From NCBI RefSeq assembly GCF_009731355.2, contig NZ_AP022810.1, forward strand, positions 1,950,001 to 2,014,000: a DNA stretch of 64,000 bases, written 5' to 3'. Made by a program: the position numbers and the translations under genes. Shown here in pieces: positions 54,379 through 63,753 of the stretch (position 1 is the stretch's first letter; each line of letters begins with the position of its first letter). The notes below the pieces were generated by a model. The model made no database searches. It was not told the origin of the DNA and was given only the letters and a program-made list of their open reading frames with translations. Source of the DNA: Desulfuromonas sp. AOP6 (GTDB taxonomy: Bacteria > Desulfobacterota > Desulfuromonadia > Desulfuromonadales > SZUA-540).

Positions 54379-55819
54379 TTTGCCCCAGCCTGACTTGCAA
54401 CGAAGGCACCGCTTCCTGCAGTTTCTCCTTCAACGCCTGCCGGGCCGGTCCATCGCCATGCACCAGCACGACCTCGCGGGGGTGACGCCGCATGCCGCGC
54501 ACGAAACGCACCAGGTTGCTCTGGTCAGCGTGGGCCGAATAACCACTGATGGTGTGCACGCGGGCGCGGATGTCATAACGCTGGCCGTCCAGAACCACGT
54601 AACCCTGGTTGGGGCCGTATTGCTGAATAGCACGGCCGGGCGTGCCCTGGGCCTGATAGCCCACAAAAAGGACATCGGTACGCTCATCAGCCAGCAGCGC
54701 CTTGAGGTAGTTGACAATGCGTCCGCCGGCGCACATGCCGCTGGCAGCGATCACAATACAGGGGCGGGCGTTCTTTTTGAGATAAGCGACCGTATGCAGG
54801 TGATCCTCATGACTGTCAACGGTGGTCAGCTGTTCGAAACAGAGGGGATGACGCCCCTGCGACAGGCGCTTTTTCGCCTCCTGGTCCCAGTACGGTTTGA
54901 GCTGACGGTAGGCTTCGGTAAAGCGGGAGGCCAGGGGAGAATCGACAATGATCTCCAGCTCCTCCCAGGGGAGACCGCGAGCGACATAGTCCTGCCGATG
55001 GCGATGGATCAGCTCTTCCAGCTCGTAAAGGAGTTCCTGGGTGCGCCCGATGCTGAAGGCCGGCACCAGAATAACGCCCCGATCCCGCAGGGCCAGATCA
55101 ATCACCTCTTTGAGGCGACCCCGCCGCTCGCGCCGGTCATCGTGCAGCCGGTCGCCGTAGGTACTCTCCAATATAAGAATATCGGCACGATCAGGCGCTT
55201 TGGGGGCCGGCAGCAAGGGTGTGTAGGGCGCACCGAGGTCGCCGGAGAAGACCACGCGCACGGTTGCCGACTCCCCCTCGGGCTGCACCTGGCACTCCAC
55301 ATAGGCCGAGCCAAGGATGTGCCCCGCCGGTCGGAAACGCACCGTGAGCGTGCTGGCGCTGCCGGTATGCACCTCGGCCCACTGCCCGCAGGGCACCGCC
55401 ACAATCTGACGCTTGAGCCGTTGGGCAAAACGCTCCAGCAAGCGGCGATCGCGGGTAAAACCCACCTTCACGGCATCTTCCAGCACCAGCGGCAAAAGCA
55501 GCGCCGACGGCTCCGTACACAGAATCGGCCCCTCAAAACCGGCCGCCAACAGATGGGGAATGCGGCCGACATGGTCGATGTGCACGTGCGTGACCACCAG
55601 GGCCCGGATATGCCCGATGGGAAAGTCGATTTCCTGCCCATTCTGGCCGGCATCCTCCCGGGGCGCGTCATTTCCCTGAAACAGGCCACAGTCGATCAGC
55701 ACCGCCGCCTTGTCATCCAGGCACAGTTCATGACAGGAACCCGTCACACCGTTGGCAGCACCGTGATGAAGAACATGGGGATACATAAAAGATTCGCTCT
55801 TTGTCATTTTACTTGGCAT
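54368..55819 (-). CDS. Beta-CASP metallo-beta-lactamase, RNA-processing type
   Basis: 483 residues. The metal motif HVHIDHVGRIP (HxHxDH), then SGDLG, and the beta-CASP motifs LILESTYGDR, IIVDSPLA, GMCAGGRIVNYL and SGYSAHADQ match the CPSF73/YSH1-like and RNase J-related group. Such proteins are RNA endo- or exonucleases. ATG at 55786 (MYPHVLHHGAANG) is a plausible alternative start, since the family aligns from there. It stands amid polysaccharide genes without an obvious link. Its 3' end is within the repeat array. Confidence 0.9.
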   Translation of the reverse strand: MPSKMTKSESFMYPHVLHHGAANGVTGSCHELCLDDKAAVLIDCGLFQGNDAPREDAGQNGQEIDFPIGHIRALVVTHVHIDHVGRIPHLLAAGFEGPILCTEPSALLLPLVLEDAVKVGFTRDRRLLERFAQRLKRQIVAVPCGQWAEVHTGSASTLTVRFRPAGHILGSAYVECQVQPEGESATVRVVFSGDLGAPYTPLLPAPKAPDRADILILESTYGDRLHDDRRERRGRLKEVIDLALRDRGVILVPAFSIGRTQELLYELEELIHRHRQDYVARGLPWEELEIIVDSPLASRFTEAYRQLKPYWDQEAKKRLSQGRHPLCFEQLTTVDSHEDHLHTVAYLKKNARPCIVIAASGMCAGGRIVNYLKALLADERTDVLFVGYQAQGTPGRAIQQYGPNQGYVVLDGQRYDIRARVHTISGYSAHADQSNLVRFVRGMRRHPREVVLVHGDGPARQALKEKLQEAVPSLQVRLGQTKS

Positions 55820-55850
55820 GAGAACATGAAACAGAGGCTGCTAAATCTTT

Positions 55851-55950
55851 GCCACGAATAAAATCAGATAAAAGCAAATGAAAGCGAAAACTAAGTTTGG
55901 GGACGTTTCTCAAAGTTTTTATTCGTGTTCATTTGTCTGTATTCGTGGCT
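55851..55950. repeat. Imperfect inverted repeat across WbpM-like 3' end
   Basis: GCCACGAATA at 55851 faces TATTCGTGGC ending at 55949, with further inner matches (AAATGAA opposite TTCATTT; AATAAAA opposite TTTTATT). The right arm includes the final codons and the stop of the WbpM-like gene. The CACGAATA type of repeat differs from the array at 53971-54378. Confidence 0.7.
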
Positions 55951-57869
55951 GAATTGCCTTTACGGGCTTCATAAATGCTGTTTTCAGCCGGACGGTACTC
56001 CGGCACAATCTCTTTCAGCTTGGCCAGAACACCGGGCAAATCCATGACGCGGGCAAGGCCATAGAGTTCCTCAATCTGCCGACTAAGAATTGTTTCATCC
56101 CCTATCGCCGCCTTCGCCACCCGGATTTTTTCGTGTTTGGTGGGAATCACCCCTTCCCCCTGCAGCAGCAGCTCCTCGAAAAGTTTTTCGCCAGGGCGCA
56201 GACCGGTGAAGACAATGTCAATATCTTCGTAAGGTTCATAGCCAGAAAGCCGGATCAACTCCTCGGCCAGATGGACAATTTTTACCGACTCCCCCATATC
56301 GAGCAGGAATATATCCCCGCCCTTGCCCATGGAACCGGCTTGCAGCACCAACTGACTCGCCTCGGGGATGGTCATGAAAAAACGGGTCACCTCGGGGTGC
56401 GTCACCTTGACAGGCCCCCCTTTGGCTATCTGTTCTTTGAAAATGGGGATAACGCTGCCGTTGCTGCCCAACACATTGCCAAAACGCACCGTGACGAAAT
56501 GGGTGCGGCTTCGCTGGGCCAGAGCCTGCACGTACAATTCAGCCGCACGCTTGGTGGCCCCCATGACGTTAGTGGGGTTCACCGCCTTGTCCGTTGAAAC
56601 CATGACGAAGTTCTGCACACCGAACGTATGGGCCGCATCCGCCAGAATCTTGGTGCCCCGTACGTTGTTGTTGGCCGCTTCGGCAGGATTGTGCTCCATC
56701 ATCGGGACATGCTTGTAGGCAGCGGCGTGAAAAACAACCTCTGGCATAAACTCGTCAAAGATCGCTTCAACCCTGGCGCGAAAGCGGATATCCCCCACAA
56801 TAGGGCTGATGGGTATACCGGGAAATTTCTGGATCAATTCCTGTTCGATACTGAACAGCGGCGTTTCGCCGTTTTCAAAGAGGATGAGCTTGCTCGGCTC
56901 AAAGCGGGCCACCTGGCGACAGATCTCACTGCCGATGGAACCGCCAGCCCCCGTTACGAGGACACGCTTGCCCTGAAGATAGGATCGAATCTGCTCAACA
57001 TCGAGGCGAACGGTTTCACGCCCCAGCAGGTCTTCAAAACTGACATCGCGGATGCTCTGGATAGACACCTTGCCATCGATCAGATCACCCACCCCTGGCA
57101 ACGTTTTGAACTTTACCCCGATTTTTTGACACTTCTCCACGATAGCCCGCACCTGCTTGCCACTGGCAGAGGGCACGGCAATAATGACTTCATCGACCCC
57201 TTTCGTCCGGCAAACCCAGGCGATATCATCCTGATTGCCCAACACTTTTATCCCCTGAAAGGTTTGTCCCTTTTTCATGGTATCATCGTCGAGAAAACCG
57301 ACAATCTGCCTTTCAAGTCGTTTGTTAAGCCTAACCTCACGAACGATAGCCTGCCCAGCATCCCCCGCCCCGACAATAAGGGAGCGAGACTTCGGTCGCC
57401 CAACACCAAGCACCATGGGAAAGTAATTTTCACGGAAGGCGCGTGTCACAAAACGGACACCTCCCATGAGAAGAAAGGAAAAAATAGCGTCAAGAATAAG
57501 AACCGAGCGGGGGACATGGGTGAGTCGTATGACAAAAACGGCATACAGCAGAACCCCCAGCGAGGCCAGCAGATTGCCGCGCAGAATGGTAATCAGATCA
57601 GACATGGAGACATAGCGCCACCAGCCACGGAACAGACCCAGCCACCAAAAAACGGCCAACTTAATGCCCAACACAACCGGGAGCAGTGAGTAAAACCGCT
57701 TAAGATGGACTGGGGGAATATGAAAGTCAAAGCGAACGGCAAAAGCTATCCACAGCGACAGCACGATAATAGCGGCCTGCAGGGCAACAACCAGAAGGAA
57801 GCGCACTCGTTCCCAGGTTTTTACTGCACCGGTTTTTTGCGAATCTTGATTATCGTTCATAAGTGACAT
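55929..57869 (-). CDS. WbpM/PglF-type nucleotide-sugar 4,6-dehydratase
   Basis: 646 residues. Four N-terminal membrane helices (~residues 22-150) are followed by a first Rossmann domain (VGAGDAGQAIVREV) and a second catalytic SDR domain (TGAGGSIGSEICRQ, about residue 315 on). The catalytic region reads STDKAVNPTNVMGATKRAAE, with Met in place of the usual Tyr of YxxxK, as in the WbpM/PglF/FlaA1 group. It makes UDP-4-keto-6-deoxy-GlcNAc. It is the membrane-bound type, and the end of the polysaccharide cassette here. Its last codons lie within a repeat. Confidence 0.93.
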   Translation of the reverse strand: MSLMNDNQDSQKTGAVKTWERVRFLLVVALQAAIIVLSLWIAFAVRFDFHIPPVHLKRFYSLLPVVLGIKLAVFWWLGLFRGWWRYVSMSDLITILRGNLLASLGVLLYAVFVIRLTHVPRSVLILDAIFSFLLMGGVRFVTRAFRENYFPMVLGVGRPKSRSLIVGAGDAGQAIVREVRLNKRLERQIVGFLDDDTMKKGQTFQGIKVLGNQDDIAWVCRTKGVDEVIIAVPSASGKQVRAIVEKCQKIGVKFKTLPGVGDLIDGKVSIQSIRDVSFEDLLGRETVRLDVEQIRSYLQGKRVLVTGAGGSIGSEICRQVARFEPSKLILFENGETPLFSIEQELIQKFPGIPISPIVGDIRFRARVEAIFDEFMPEVVFHAAAYKHVPMMEHNPAEAANNNVRGTKILADAAHTFGVQNFVMVSTDKAVNPTNVMGATKRAAELYVQALAQRSRTHFVTVRFGNVLGSNGSVIPIFKEQIAKGGPVKVTHPEVTRFFMTIPEASQLVLQAGSMGKGGDIFLLDMGESVKIVHLAEELIRLSGYEPYEDIDIVFTGLRPGEKLFEELLLQGEGVIPTKHEKIRVAKAAIGDETILSRQIEELYGLARVMDLPGVLAKLKEIVPEYRPAENSIYEARKGNSATNTDK

Positions 57870-57876
57870 GATGCCG

Positions 57877-58443
57877 CTACTGCCCTTTTACTCTATCCCC
57901 AGAACCCTTGCCGAGAACGGTCTGTACGATATACGAAAAATATTTGCCGACAGTAAGATTGAAAATCATCTTCGCATCAGTCTCAGCTAAAAGCTGAGGA
58001 GTTGACATATCAATGCCGTTGACCTGCGCCAAGCCGGTAATACCAGGCCTTACGGCATAAACCCCGCGCTGCTCACGCTCATCAATGAGTTCCTGCTGGT
58101 TAAACAGGCAGGGGCGCGGTCCAACCAGACTCATCTCCCCTCGCAGCACATTCCAGAGCTGCGGCAATTCATCGAGTTTGGTCCGGCGCAGAAAATGTCC
58201 AAGAGGCGTAATGGATGAAGTGCTGGCCAAGTGACTGGCCACCGAGGCGGTGTCGCGCTTCATGGTGCGGAACTTAACCAGCACAAAGGATCTTTTGTGA
58301 CGACCAACTCGCTCTTGCCTGAAAATAGGTGATCCCGTGTCAAAAAAACCAATCAGGGTAATAATCACCAAAAGTGGCAAACCAACAACCAGGCCCAAGG
58401 TCGAAAAGAGGATATCGAATGTACGGAAAAGAAATTGTTGCAT
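57877..58443 (-). CDS. Undecaprenyl-phosphate sugar phosphotransferase (PglC-like)
   Basis: 188 residues from ATG at 58443; the frame is open 13 codons upstream. A re-entrant N-terminal hydrophobic segment ([20 protein letters not shown]) and the catalytic motifs [40 protein letters not shown] and [11 protein letters not shown] are those of monotopic phosphoglycosyl transferases. It loads the first sugar phosphate on the lipid carrier. Its sugar specificity cannot be read; a 6-deoxy or N-acetylated sugar is likely given the neighbours. Confidence 0.93.
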   Translation of the reverse strand: MQQFLFRTFDILFSTLGLVVGLPLLVIITLIGFFDTGSPIFRQERVGRHKRSFVLVKFRTMKRDTASVASHLASTSSITPLGHFLRRTKLDELPQLWNVLRGEMSLVGPRPCLFNQQELIDEREQRGVYAVRPGITGLAQVNGIDMSTPQLLAETDAKMIFNLTVGKYFSYIVQTVLGKGSGDRVKGQ

Positions 58444-58537
58444 GCGAATTCTTTCTAAAGTCACGTTGTTGCAAGAAAGCAAAGTTGAAAGGTTGCGAGA
58501 TAGCTAGATAATGAGATAGTTCGAATTCACCAGATCA

Positions 58538-59494
58538 CTATTTAACGGCCTCCCCCTTCACCGCCCGGCGCAATCCTTCATCCAGACCCACCGGCGGTTT
58601 CCAGCCCAATACGTTACGTGCCTTAGAAATATCCACCTGCAGGTTTCCGCACAGGCGTTGTGCTATGGCCTGCTTGCTAAGCAGTTGAGCCCCGAACTTA
58701 AGCATCCCCATGGGCACCGGGATAAGGCGCGCGGGTTTATCCATAGCTTGGCCAACGCGCCGCAGCAGAGCAGTGGTGGAAAGATCTTCCCCATCAGAAA
58801 CGAGGAAGGTCTGATTGGCAGCGGCGGGGTGGTCGATGCAGGTGATGATGAAATCGATAAGATTATCGAGGCCAACCAGGCTACGTTGGTTGTGGATCGC
58901 GCCAAGGGGCAAGGGGATGCCTTTGGCGACCCAGTGCATCATACTGGAGAAATTACCCTTAACGCCAGGACCGTACACTAGTGGTGGGCGGATGATGACA
59001 ATTTCTAGGCCGGTCTCTTCCGCCAAAAGACGCAGACCTTCTTCCGCTTCATGCTTTGAGATGCCGTAAGGGTCCTGGGGGTGGGGCGCATCCTGTTCTG
59101 TGAAAGGTTGATCTGCGGTCGTTTCTTCTCCGTTGATTTTAACAGTACTAAGGAAGATAAAACGTTTGACGCCGGCAACAACCGCTTCTCGCGCGAGGTT
59201 GATGGTGCCGGCAACGTTGATGCGTTGGAACGCGGCAAGTGGGTCACGCATGCTTTCGTTCATGACATGCACACGGGCGGCGAGGTGGATGACGGTGTCA
59301 GCACCCCTTAGCGCCTCCACCCACTGTGTATCAGGACCGATGTCGCCGACAACGATTTCAGTTGCATTAGATGACTGCCGGCGCACAGCGCAGCACACAG
59401 CGCGCGCATCTGCCTTTAAACGAGCACAGAGTCGGCGACCAACAAAACCCGTAACGCCAGTAATTAAGATTTTTCTACTTTCACTAATAATCAA
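58538..59494 (-). CDS. NAD-dependent SDR epimerase, WbpV/Gnu-like
   Basis: 318 residues starting at TTG 59494 (AAGGGTG upstream). GVTGFVGRRLC binds the cofactor; the active site is FLSTVKINGE and PYGISKHEAEEGL. The family includes Gne, Gnu and WbpV 4-epimerases acting on N-acetylhexosamine nucleotides or their lipid-linked forms. Its place beside the phosphotransferase favours a 4-epimerase on the lipid-linked sugar or its nucleotide precursor (inference). Confidence 0.85.
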   Translation of the reverse strand: MIISESRKILITGVTGFVGRRLCARLKADARAVCCAVRRQSSNATEIVVGDIGPDTQWVEALRGADTVIHLAARVHVMNESMRDPLAAFQRINVAGTINLAREAVVAGVKRFIFLSTVKINGEETTADQPFTEQDAPHPQDPYGISKHEAEEGLRLLAEETGLEIVIIRPPLVYGPGVKGNFSSMMHWVAKGIPLPLGAIHNQRSLVGLDNLIDFIITCIDHPAAANQTFLVSDGEDLSTTALLRRVGQAMDKPARLIPVPMGMLKFGAQLLSKQAIAQRLCGNLQVDISKARNVLGWKPPVGLDEGLRRAVKGEAVK

Positions 59495-59504
59495 CGAAAC
59501 ACCC

Positions 59505-60725
59505 TTATGATGTCAGTTCAAAAAACCAGTTTTCCAATTGGTCGATTAGTTTCGCTCTATCGAATTCTTTTTTTGCGTAAATTTTTGCATTGTCCCCCAA
59601 AACTTTTAAAGAATCGGGCGGTAGCTGCGACATGCTGATAATATTTTCGGCAAGTAGATCAAAATCCCCTGAATCAGCGACGTACCCACATTCGGCCTCA
59701 GAAACAACACGCGACCCCTCGCCTGAAATCATGGTCAATATTGGTTTTCCTGCAGTCATGTATGACTGAACTTTACAAGGAATTGTCATTGAAAAAACAG
59801 GACTGTCTTTTAACGTGGCAAGCAATGCATCAGCCGAGGCATAAAAACTTGGCATGGATTCCAAGGGGTGTCTTCCAAGCAACGTAACATAGTCTTCTAG
59901 ACCGCCCTTAATAATCTCATTCTTTAGCCAGTCCAACATGCGCCCGTCACCAACAATGTAGAACCTGGTTTTTGCACCTTGTTTTTTCAACAGCTGTGCT
60001 GATCTTAAAATTGCAGGAAAGTCTTGGGCTTCACCGACATTACCAGCAAAGAGCACCTTGAAAACATTTTTATCGGCTGCAATCTCCCCTATGGGTTCAG
60101 TTTTTTGTACAGAAAAAACATTCTCAGACCAATTAGGGAAATATCGAATCTTGGCTACATTTTCACAGTATTTTGCAATACCAGGATAAAAGGCTCTTGA
60201 CTGGCCGAGGATCAAATCACAGCGATTGTAGATAAAACGAACCAATTGTCCAATAAGGGCCAGAATCTTAGGAGATTTCACCACCCCGATTGCCTCAAGG
60301 GTCTCCGGCCATAAATCCTGAACCCAAAATACGACAGGAGTTTTTTTTATTTTTTTGATGAAAATTGCCGGAAGACAAACCGTGACAGGCGAAGGTTCAT
60401 ATACGAAAGTTACGTCAAAATGGTTTTTCCTTAAACGGAAGGAACCAAAAATACTGGCAGAGACAACAAAGGCGGAATAATTCAGCATCAACCTGAGCGC
60501 ACCTTGCCCCCGTGCAATCATGGGGACACGTACAAGCTTACACCCTTGATAGTGGAGATATGCGCCAGGATTCGCTTGGTATTCTGGGAATACTTTGCCT
60601 ACAGGATAATTCGGTTTTCCTGTTAATACGGTGACTTCATGGCCTCGCTTTACTAATTCAGCACACAAATCATTAATGCGAAAATTTTCGGGCCAGAAAT
60701 ACTGGCTTACCACCAGGATTTTCAC
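59505..60725 (-). CDS. Glycosyltransferase, WbuB-like (GT4)
   Basis: 406 residues from GTG at 60725, overlapping the upstream stop by 4 bases (GTGA). The start ILVVSQYFWPENFRINDL and the C-terminal half with LFAGNVGEAQDFPAIL, LGRHPLESMPSFYASADALL and the acceptor-like YMTAGKPILTMISGEGS match the GT4 WbuB family, which transfers L-FucNAc or a relative to a lipid-linked sugar. The DNA from about here rightward is markedly richer in A and T than the rest of the window. Confidence 0.87.
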   Translation of the reverse strand: MKILVVSQYFWPENFRINDLCAELVKRGHEVTVLTGKPNYPVGKVFPEYQANPGAYLHYQGCKLVRVPMIARGQGALRLMLNYSAFVVSASIFGSFRLRKNHFDVTFVYEPSPVTVCLPAIFIKKIKKTPVVFWVQDLWPETLEAIGVVKSPKILALIGQLVRFIYNRCDLILGQSRAFYPGIAKYCENVAKIRYFPNWSENVFSVQKTEPIGEIAADKNVFKVLFAGNVGEAQDFPAILRSAQLLKKQGAKTRFYIVGDGRMLDWLKNEIIKGGLEDYVTLLGRHPLESMPSFYASADALLATLKDSPVFSMTIPCKVQSYMTAGKPILTMISGEGSRVVSEAECGYVADSGDFDLLAENIISMSQLPPDSLKVLGDNAKIYAKKEFDRAKLIDQLENWFFELTS

Positions 60726-61849
60726 TTTTTCCAAACCGTCCGGTTTACATATTCAGTATAGCTAAGAATAATCCTAAGAACCTTATGTGACACATTGTCC
60801 GTGTCATAGTCCTGCACCAACCGGAAAGTTCGCTGCCCGTTTGCGCTTTGGGCAATAACTACCTCAAGGGACTCGATAACCCGCTCAGCCTGCAAACCAC
60901 ACATAATCAGAGTTCCTTCGTCCATCCCTTCCGGCCTTTCGTGGGCCTGGCGGATTGTTACTGCGGGAAAATTAAGAACAGAGGACTCTTCGGTAATGGT
61001 GCCACTGTCTGAAATAACACACTTAGCATGCATTTGAAGCTTTACATACTCAAAGAAACCCAGTGGCTTTAAAAAACGAATATGTGAAGACAAACTGTCA
61101 GAGTCTCGGCTTTCAAGACGTTTTCGGGTGCGCGGATGGGTTGAAAATATAATGGGCCGGTCATAGTGTTTAGCGATAGCGTTCAGAGTTTCAAGCAAAT
61201 TGGTAAAGTTTTCATCGCTGTCAACATTCTCTTCCCGATGGGCACTGACGACAAAATACTCTCCGGCTTCCAACTCCAGTGATTCAAGAACATCAGATGA
61301 TTCAATGCTGTGTTGGTAATGCTGAAGCACTTCCTTCATCGGCGATCCGGTTTTGAGAACCGTCTCCGGACGCAGACCTTCAGCAAGTAGATAGCGACGT
61401 GCGTGTTCTGTATAGGTTAGATTGATATCGCTGAGGTGGTCGACAATCTTGCGATTGATTTCTTCCGGCACCCTCAAATCAAAGCAACGATTTCCAGCCT
61501 CCATGTGAAAGATGGGGACCTTTCGACGTTTAGCGGAAATAGCTGAAAGACAACTGTTGGTGTCCCCTAGCAACAAAACAGCATCGGGATCTACCTGCGC
61601 CATCACTTCATCCGCTTTAGCAATTACATTCCCGATGGTCTGGGCAACTGAATCACCAACGGCGTTTAAAAAATAGTCGGGTTTGCGAATACCGAGTTGC
61701 TGAAAGAAAATTTCATTTAATTCAAAATCATAGTTTTGTCCAGAATGGACAAGAATATGATCCGTGTGGCAATCCAATTCATGAATAACCCGACAAAGTT
61801 TGATGATTTCAGGCCGCGTGCCGACGATGGTCATGACTTTAATGCGCAT
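60722..61849 (-). CDS. UDP-GlcNAc 2-epimerase-like enzyme (WecB/FnlC/WbvD group)
   Basis: 375 residues. GTRPEIIKLCRVI, DTNSCLSA, HMEAGNRCFD, PEEINRKIVDH, AHREENVD and SDSGTITEES are the non-hydrolysing 2-epimerase motifs. In L-FucNAc/L-QuiNAc pathways this protein inverts C2 as the last step. It follows the reductase gene with an 11-base overlap. Housekeeping WecB is less likely given this context. Confidence 0.9.
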   Translation of the reverse strand: MRIKVMTIVGTRPEIIKLCRVIHELDCHTDHILVHSGQNYDFELNEIFFQQLGIRKPDYFLNAVGDSVAQTIGNVIAKADEVMAQVDPDAVLLLGDTNSCLSAISAKRRKVPIFHMEAGNRCFDLRVPEEINRKIVDHLSDINLTYTEHARRYLLAEGLRPETVLKTGSPMKEVLQHYQHSIESSDVLESLELEAGEYFVVSAHREENVDSDENFTNLLETLNAIAKHYDRPIIFSTHPRTRKRLESRDSDSLSSHIRFLKPLGFFEYVKLQMHAKCVISDSGTITEESSVLNFPAVTIRQAHERPEGMDEGTLIMCGLQAERVIESLEVVIAQSANGQRTFRLVQDYDTDNVSHKVLRIILSYTEYVNRTVWKK

Positions 61850-62690
61850 GCTTCAATTCCTCAATCATTGTGTCCCAGGTCGGCGGTGTATATAAAAATT
61901 CTTTTCGGAAACGGGACGAATCAAGACTCCGGTCACAGGTAAAACTGGCATCAGGAATGATTTCTATCTTGTGCCCAAGTATTTCCTTAAAAAGCAGAAG
62001 AAGATCGTACTTGGTAATGGGATCGCTGGAAACCTGATATACACCCGATGCCTGTGGATGATCAACCAGCATCGTTTCAATAATCCGGCTCATTTCAAGG
62101 GTAGTGAAGCCAGTGTAGATTGCCTTGGTGAAACCCTTCACCGTACCCGATTGAGACAGAAACCAATCGAGAAGGCTTTTATGCCGAGAAAGTTCCCGAC
62201 CAATAATAGACGTACGCAGTGTCAGGCAGTGACTGTCCTGAGTCTCACCCAAAAACTTCGTTTTTCCATAAAGGTCTTCGGCATCAGAGAGGTCGCTCTC
62301 CTGGTAATTGCCTTTTTTTCCTGAGAAAATACAGTCGGTACTTAAATGGATCAGTCGAGCACCAACAGCCTTGCAGATTACCGCGAGGCGATGTGGCAAT
62401 AGGGCATTAATCTCCAGGCTGGGGATACTTTCTTTCGCTGTAGGCCGTTGCTTGACAATACCCACAGCATTAATAACTGCCTCAGGGCGAAAGTCAGCCA
62501 TAATCTCGATGAGTCGATCATATGCGCGCACGTCAATCCCGGTATAGGCATTACTGGCGCTAAACAGTTTATAGGGCGCATAAATGTCAATATCCTGACG
62601 AAGCGTTACCCTTACTTCATGCCTCTGCGCTAACGTCTTTAGGAGTTGGTGCCCGAGCATACCGTCACCACCAAGAATCAGTATTCGCAC
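61839..62690 (-). CDS. RmlD-like NAD(P)-dependent sugar reductase
   Basis: 283 residues. GGDGMLGHQLLKTL binds the cofactor. STDCIFSGKKGNY is the serine motif, and YGKTKFLGE is the YxxxK. This small RmlD-like reductase is the WbvR type of V. cholerae O37, not the larger cupin-bearing CapF/WbjC of L-FucNAc clusters. That favours an L-QuiNAc or L-RhaNAc product. The overlap with genes on both sides shows a tight operon. Confidence 0.88.
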   Translation of the reverse strand: MRILILGGDGMLGHQLLKTLAQRHEVRVTLRQDIDIYAPYKLFSASNAYTGIDVRAYDRLIEIMADFRPEAVINAVGIVKQRPTAKESIPSLEINALLPHRLAVICKAVGARLIHLSTDCIFSGKKGNYQESDLSDAEDLYGKTKFLGETQDSHCLTLRTSIIGRELSRHKSLLDWFLSQSGTVKGFTKAIYTGFTTLEMSRIIETMLVDHPQASGVYQVSSDPITKYDLLLLFKEILGHKIEIIPDASFTCDRSLDSSRFRKEFLYTPPTWDTMIEELKHAH

Positions 62691-63706
62691 TCAGCACCTC
62701 CTGTGAGTTCCTGCTGAATATAATCAAGGGAAAGCAGCTTTTCTTTGATTTCGGGAACAGTCAGCCGTTGGGTATTATGGGAATTGTAGTCCTGGGCCAA
62801 AGAGAGCTGTTCTTCCCCTTCAACAAAGTATTTGTTGTAGTTAAGATCGCGGTTGTCGGCGGGGATACGATAGTAACCCCCAAGATCTTCAGCATGGGAC
62901 ATCTCCTCACGGGTCATTAGTGCCTCAAAAAGCTTCTCCCCGTGCCGAGTGCCGATTATTTTAACTTCATTGTTAGCATTGAAGAGTTCCTTGAGCGCCT
63001 GGGCCAAATCACCGATGGTGGCCGCAGGAGCTTTCTGAACAAAGGTATCGCCCTGTTGGCCATGTTCATAAGCATAAAGGACCAGATCTACAGCGTCGTC
63101 CAACGACATCAGGAAACGGGTCATGTTCGGGTCAGTCACCGTCAAAGGTTTGCCTTCTCTGATCAATTTGATAAAGAGTGGAATGACAGAGCCACGCGAA
63201 GCCATCACGTTACCATACCGGGTACAATTAAATGTCGTTTTCGTTTGTTCAATAAACCTCGACTTGGCAACAACGATTTTTTCCATCATAGCCTTGGATA
63301 TTCCCATGGCATTAATTGGGTAAACCGCCTTGTCAGTACTCAAAGCAATCACACGCTCAACGCCTTTAGCGATGGCGGCGTTCAAAACATTTTCTGTACC
63401 CAGGACATTCGTCTTAACTGCCTCTAAAGGATAAAATTCACAGGAAGGAACCTGCTTAAGTGCGGCTGCCTGGAAAACGTAATCGACACTTTCCATGGCA
63501 GTATAAAGACTGTCGTAATCACGAACATTGCCGATATAAAACTTAACCTTGGGGTTGGCCAGATGGATCCGCATATCTTCCTGTTTTTTTTCATCGCGGC
63601 TGAAAACACGAATTTCTTTAATGTTGGTATTAAGAAAACGGCGGAGAACGGCGTTACCGAAGGATCCGGTGCCGCCGGTGATCAATAAAGTTTTGTCTTT
63701 AAACAT
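62678..63706 (-). CDS. UDP-GlcNAc 4,6-dehydratase/epimerase (WbjB/CapE/FnlA-like)
   Basis: 342 residues from ATG at 63706, preceded by AAAGG; the frame is open 16 codons upstream. TGGTGSFGNAVLRRF binds NAD; the catalytic motifs are LSTDKAVYPINAMGISKAMMEK, with Met in place of Tyr, as in the family. It removes water across C4-C6 and epimerises C5 (and C3) of UDP-GlcNAc, the first step toward L-configured aminosugars. It is the soluble type, unlike the membrane-bound WbpM-like enzyme downstream. Confidence 0.92.
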   Translation of the reverse strand: MFKDKTLLITGGTGSFGNAVLRRFLNTNIKEIRVFSRDEKKQEDMRIHLANPKVKFYIGNVRDYDSLYTAMESVDYVFQAAALKQVPSCEFYPLEAVKTNVLGTENVLNAAIAKGVERVIALSTDKAVYPINAMGISKAMMEKIVVAKSRFIEQTKTTFNCTRYGNVMASRGSVIPLFIKLIREGKPLTVTDPNMTRFLMSLDDAVDLVLYAYEHGQQGDTFVQKAPAATIGDLAQALKELFNANNEVKIIGTRHGEKLFEALMTREEMSHAEDLGGYYRIPADNRDLNYNKYFVEGEEQLSLAQDYNSHNTQRLTVPEIKEKLLSLDYIQQELTGGAECEY

Positions 63707-63753
63707 AATGAACCTTTCTATATAATCTTTTGTTTCATTCAAGAATCGGCACA

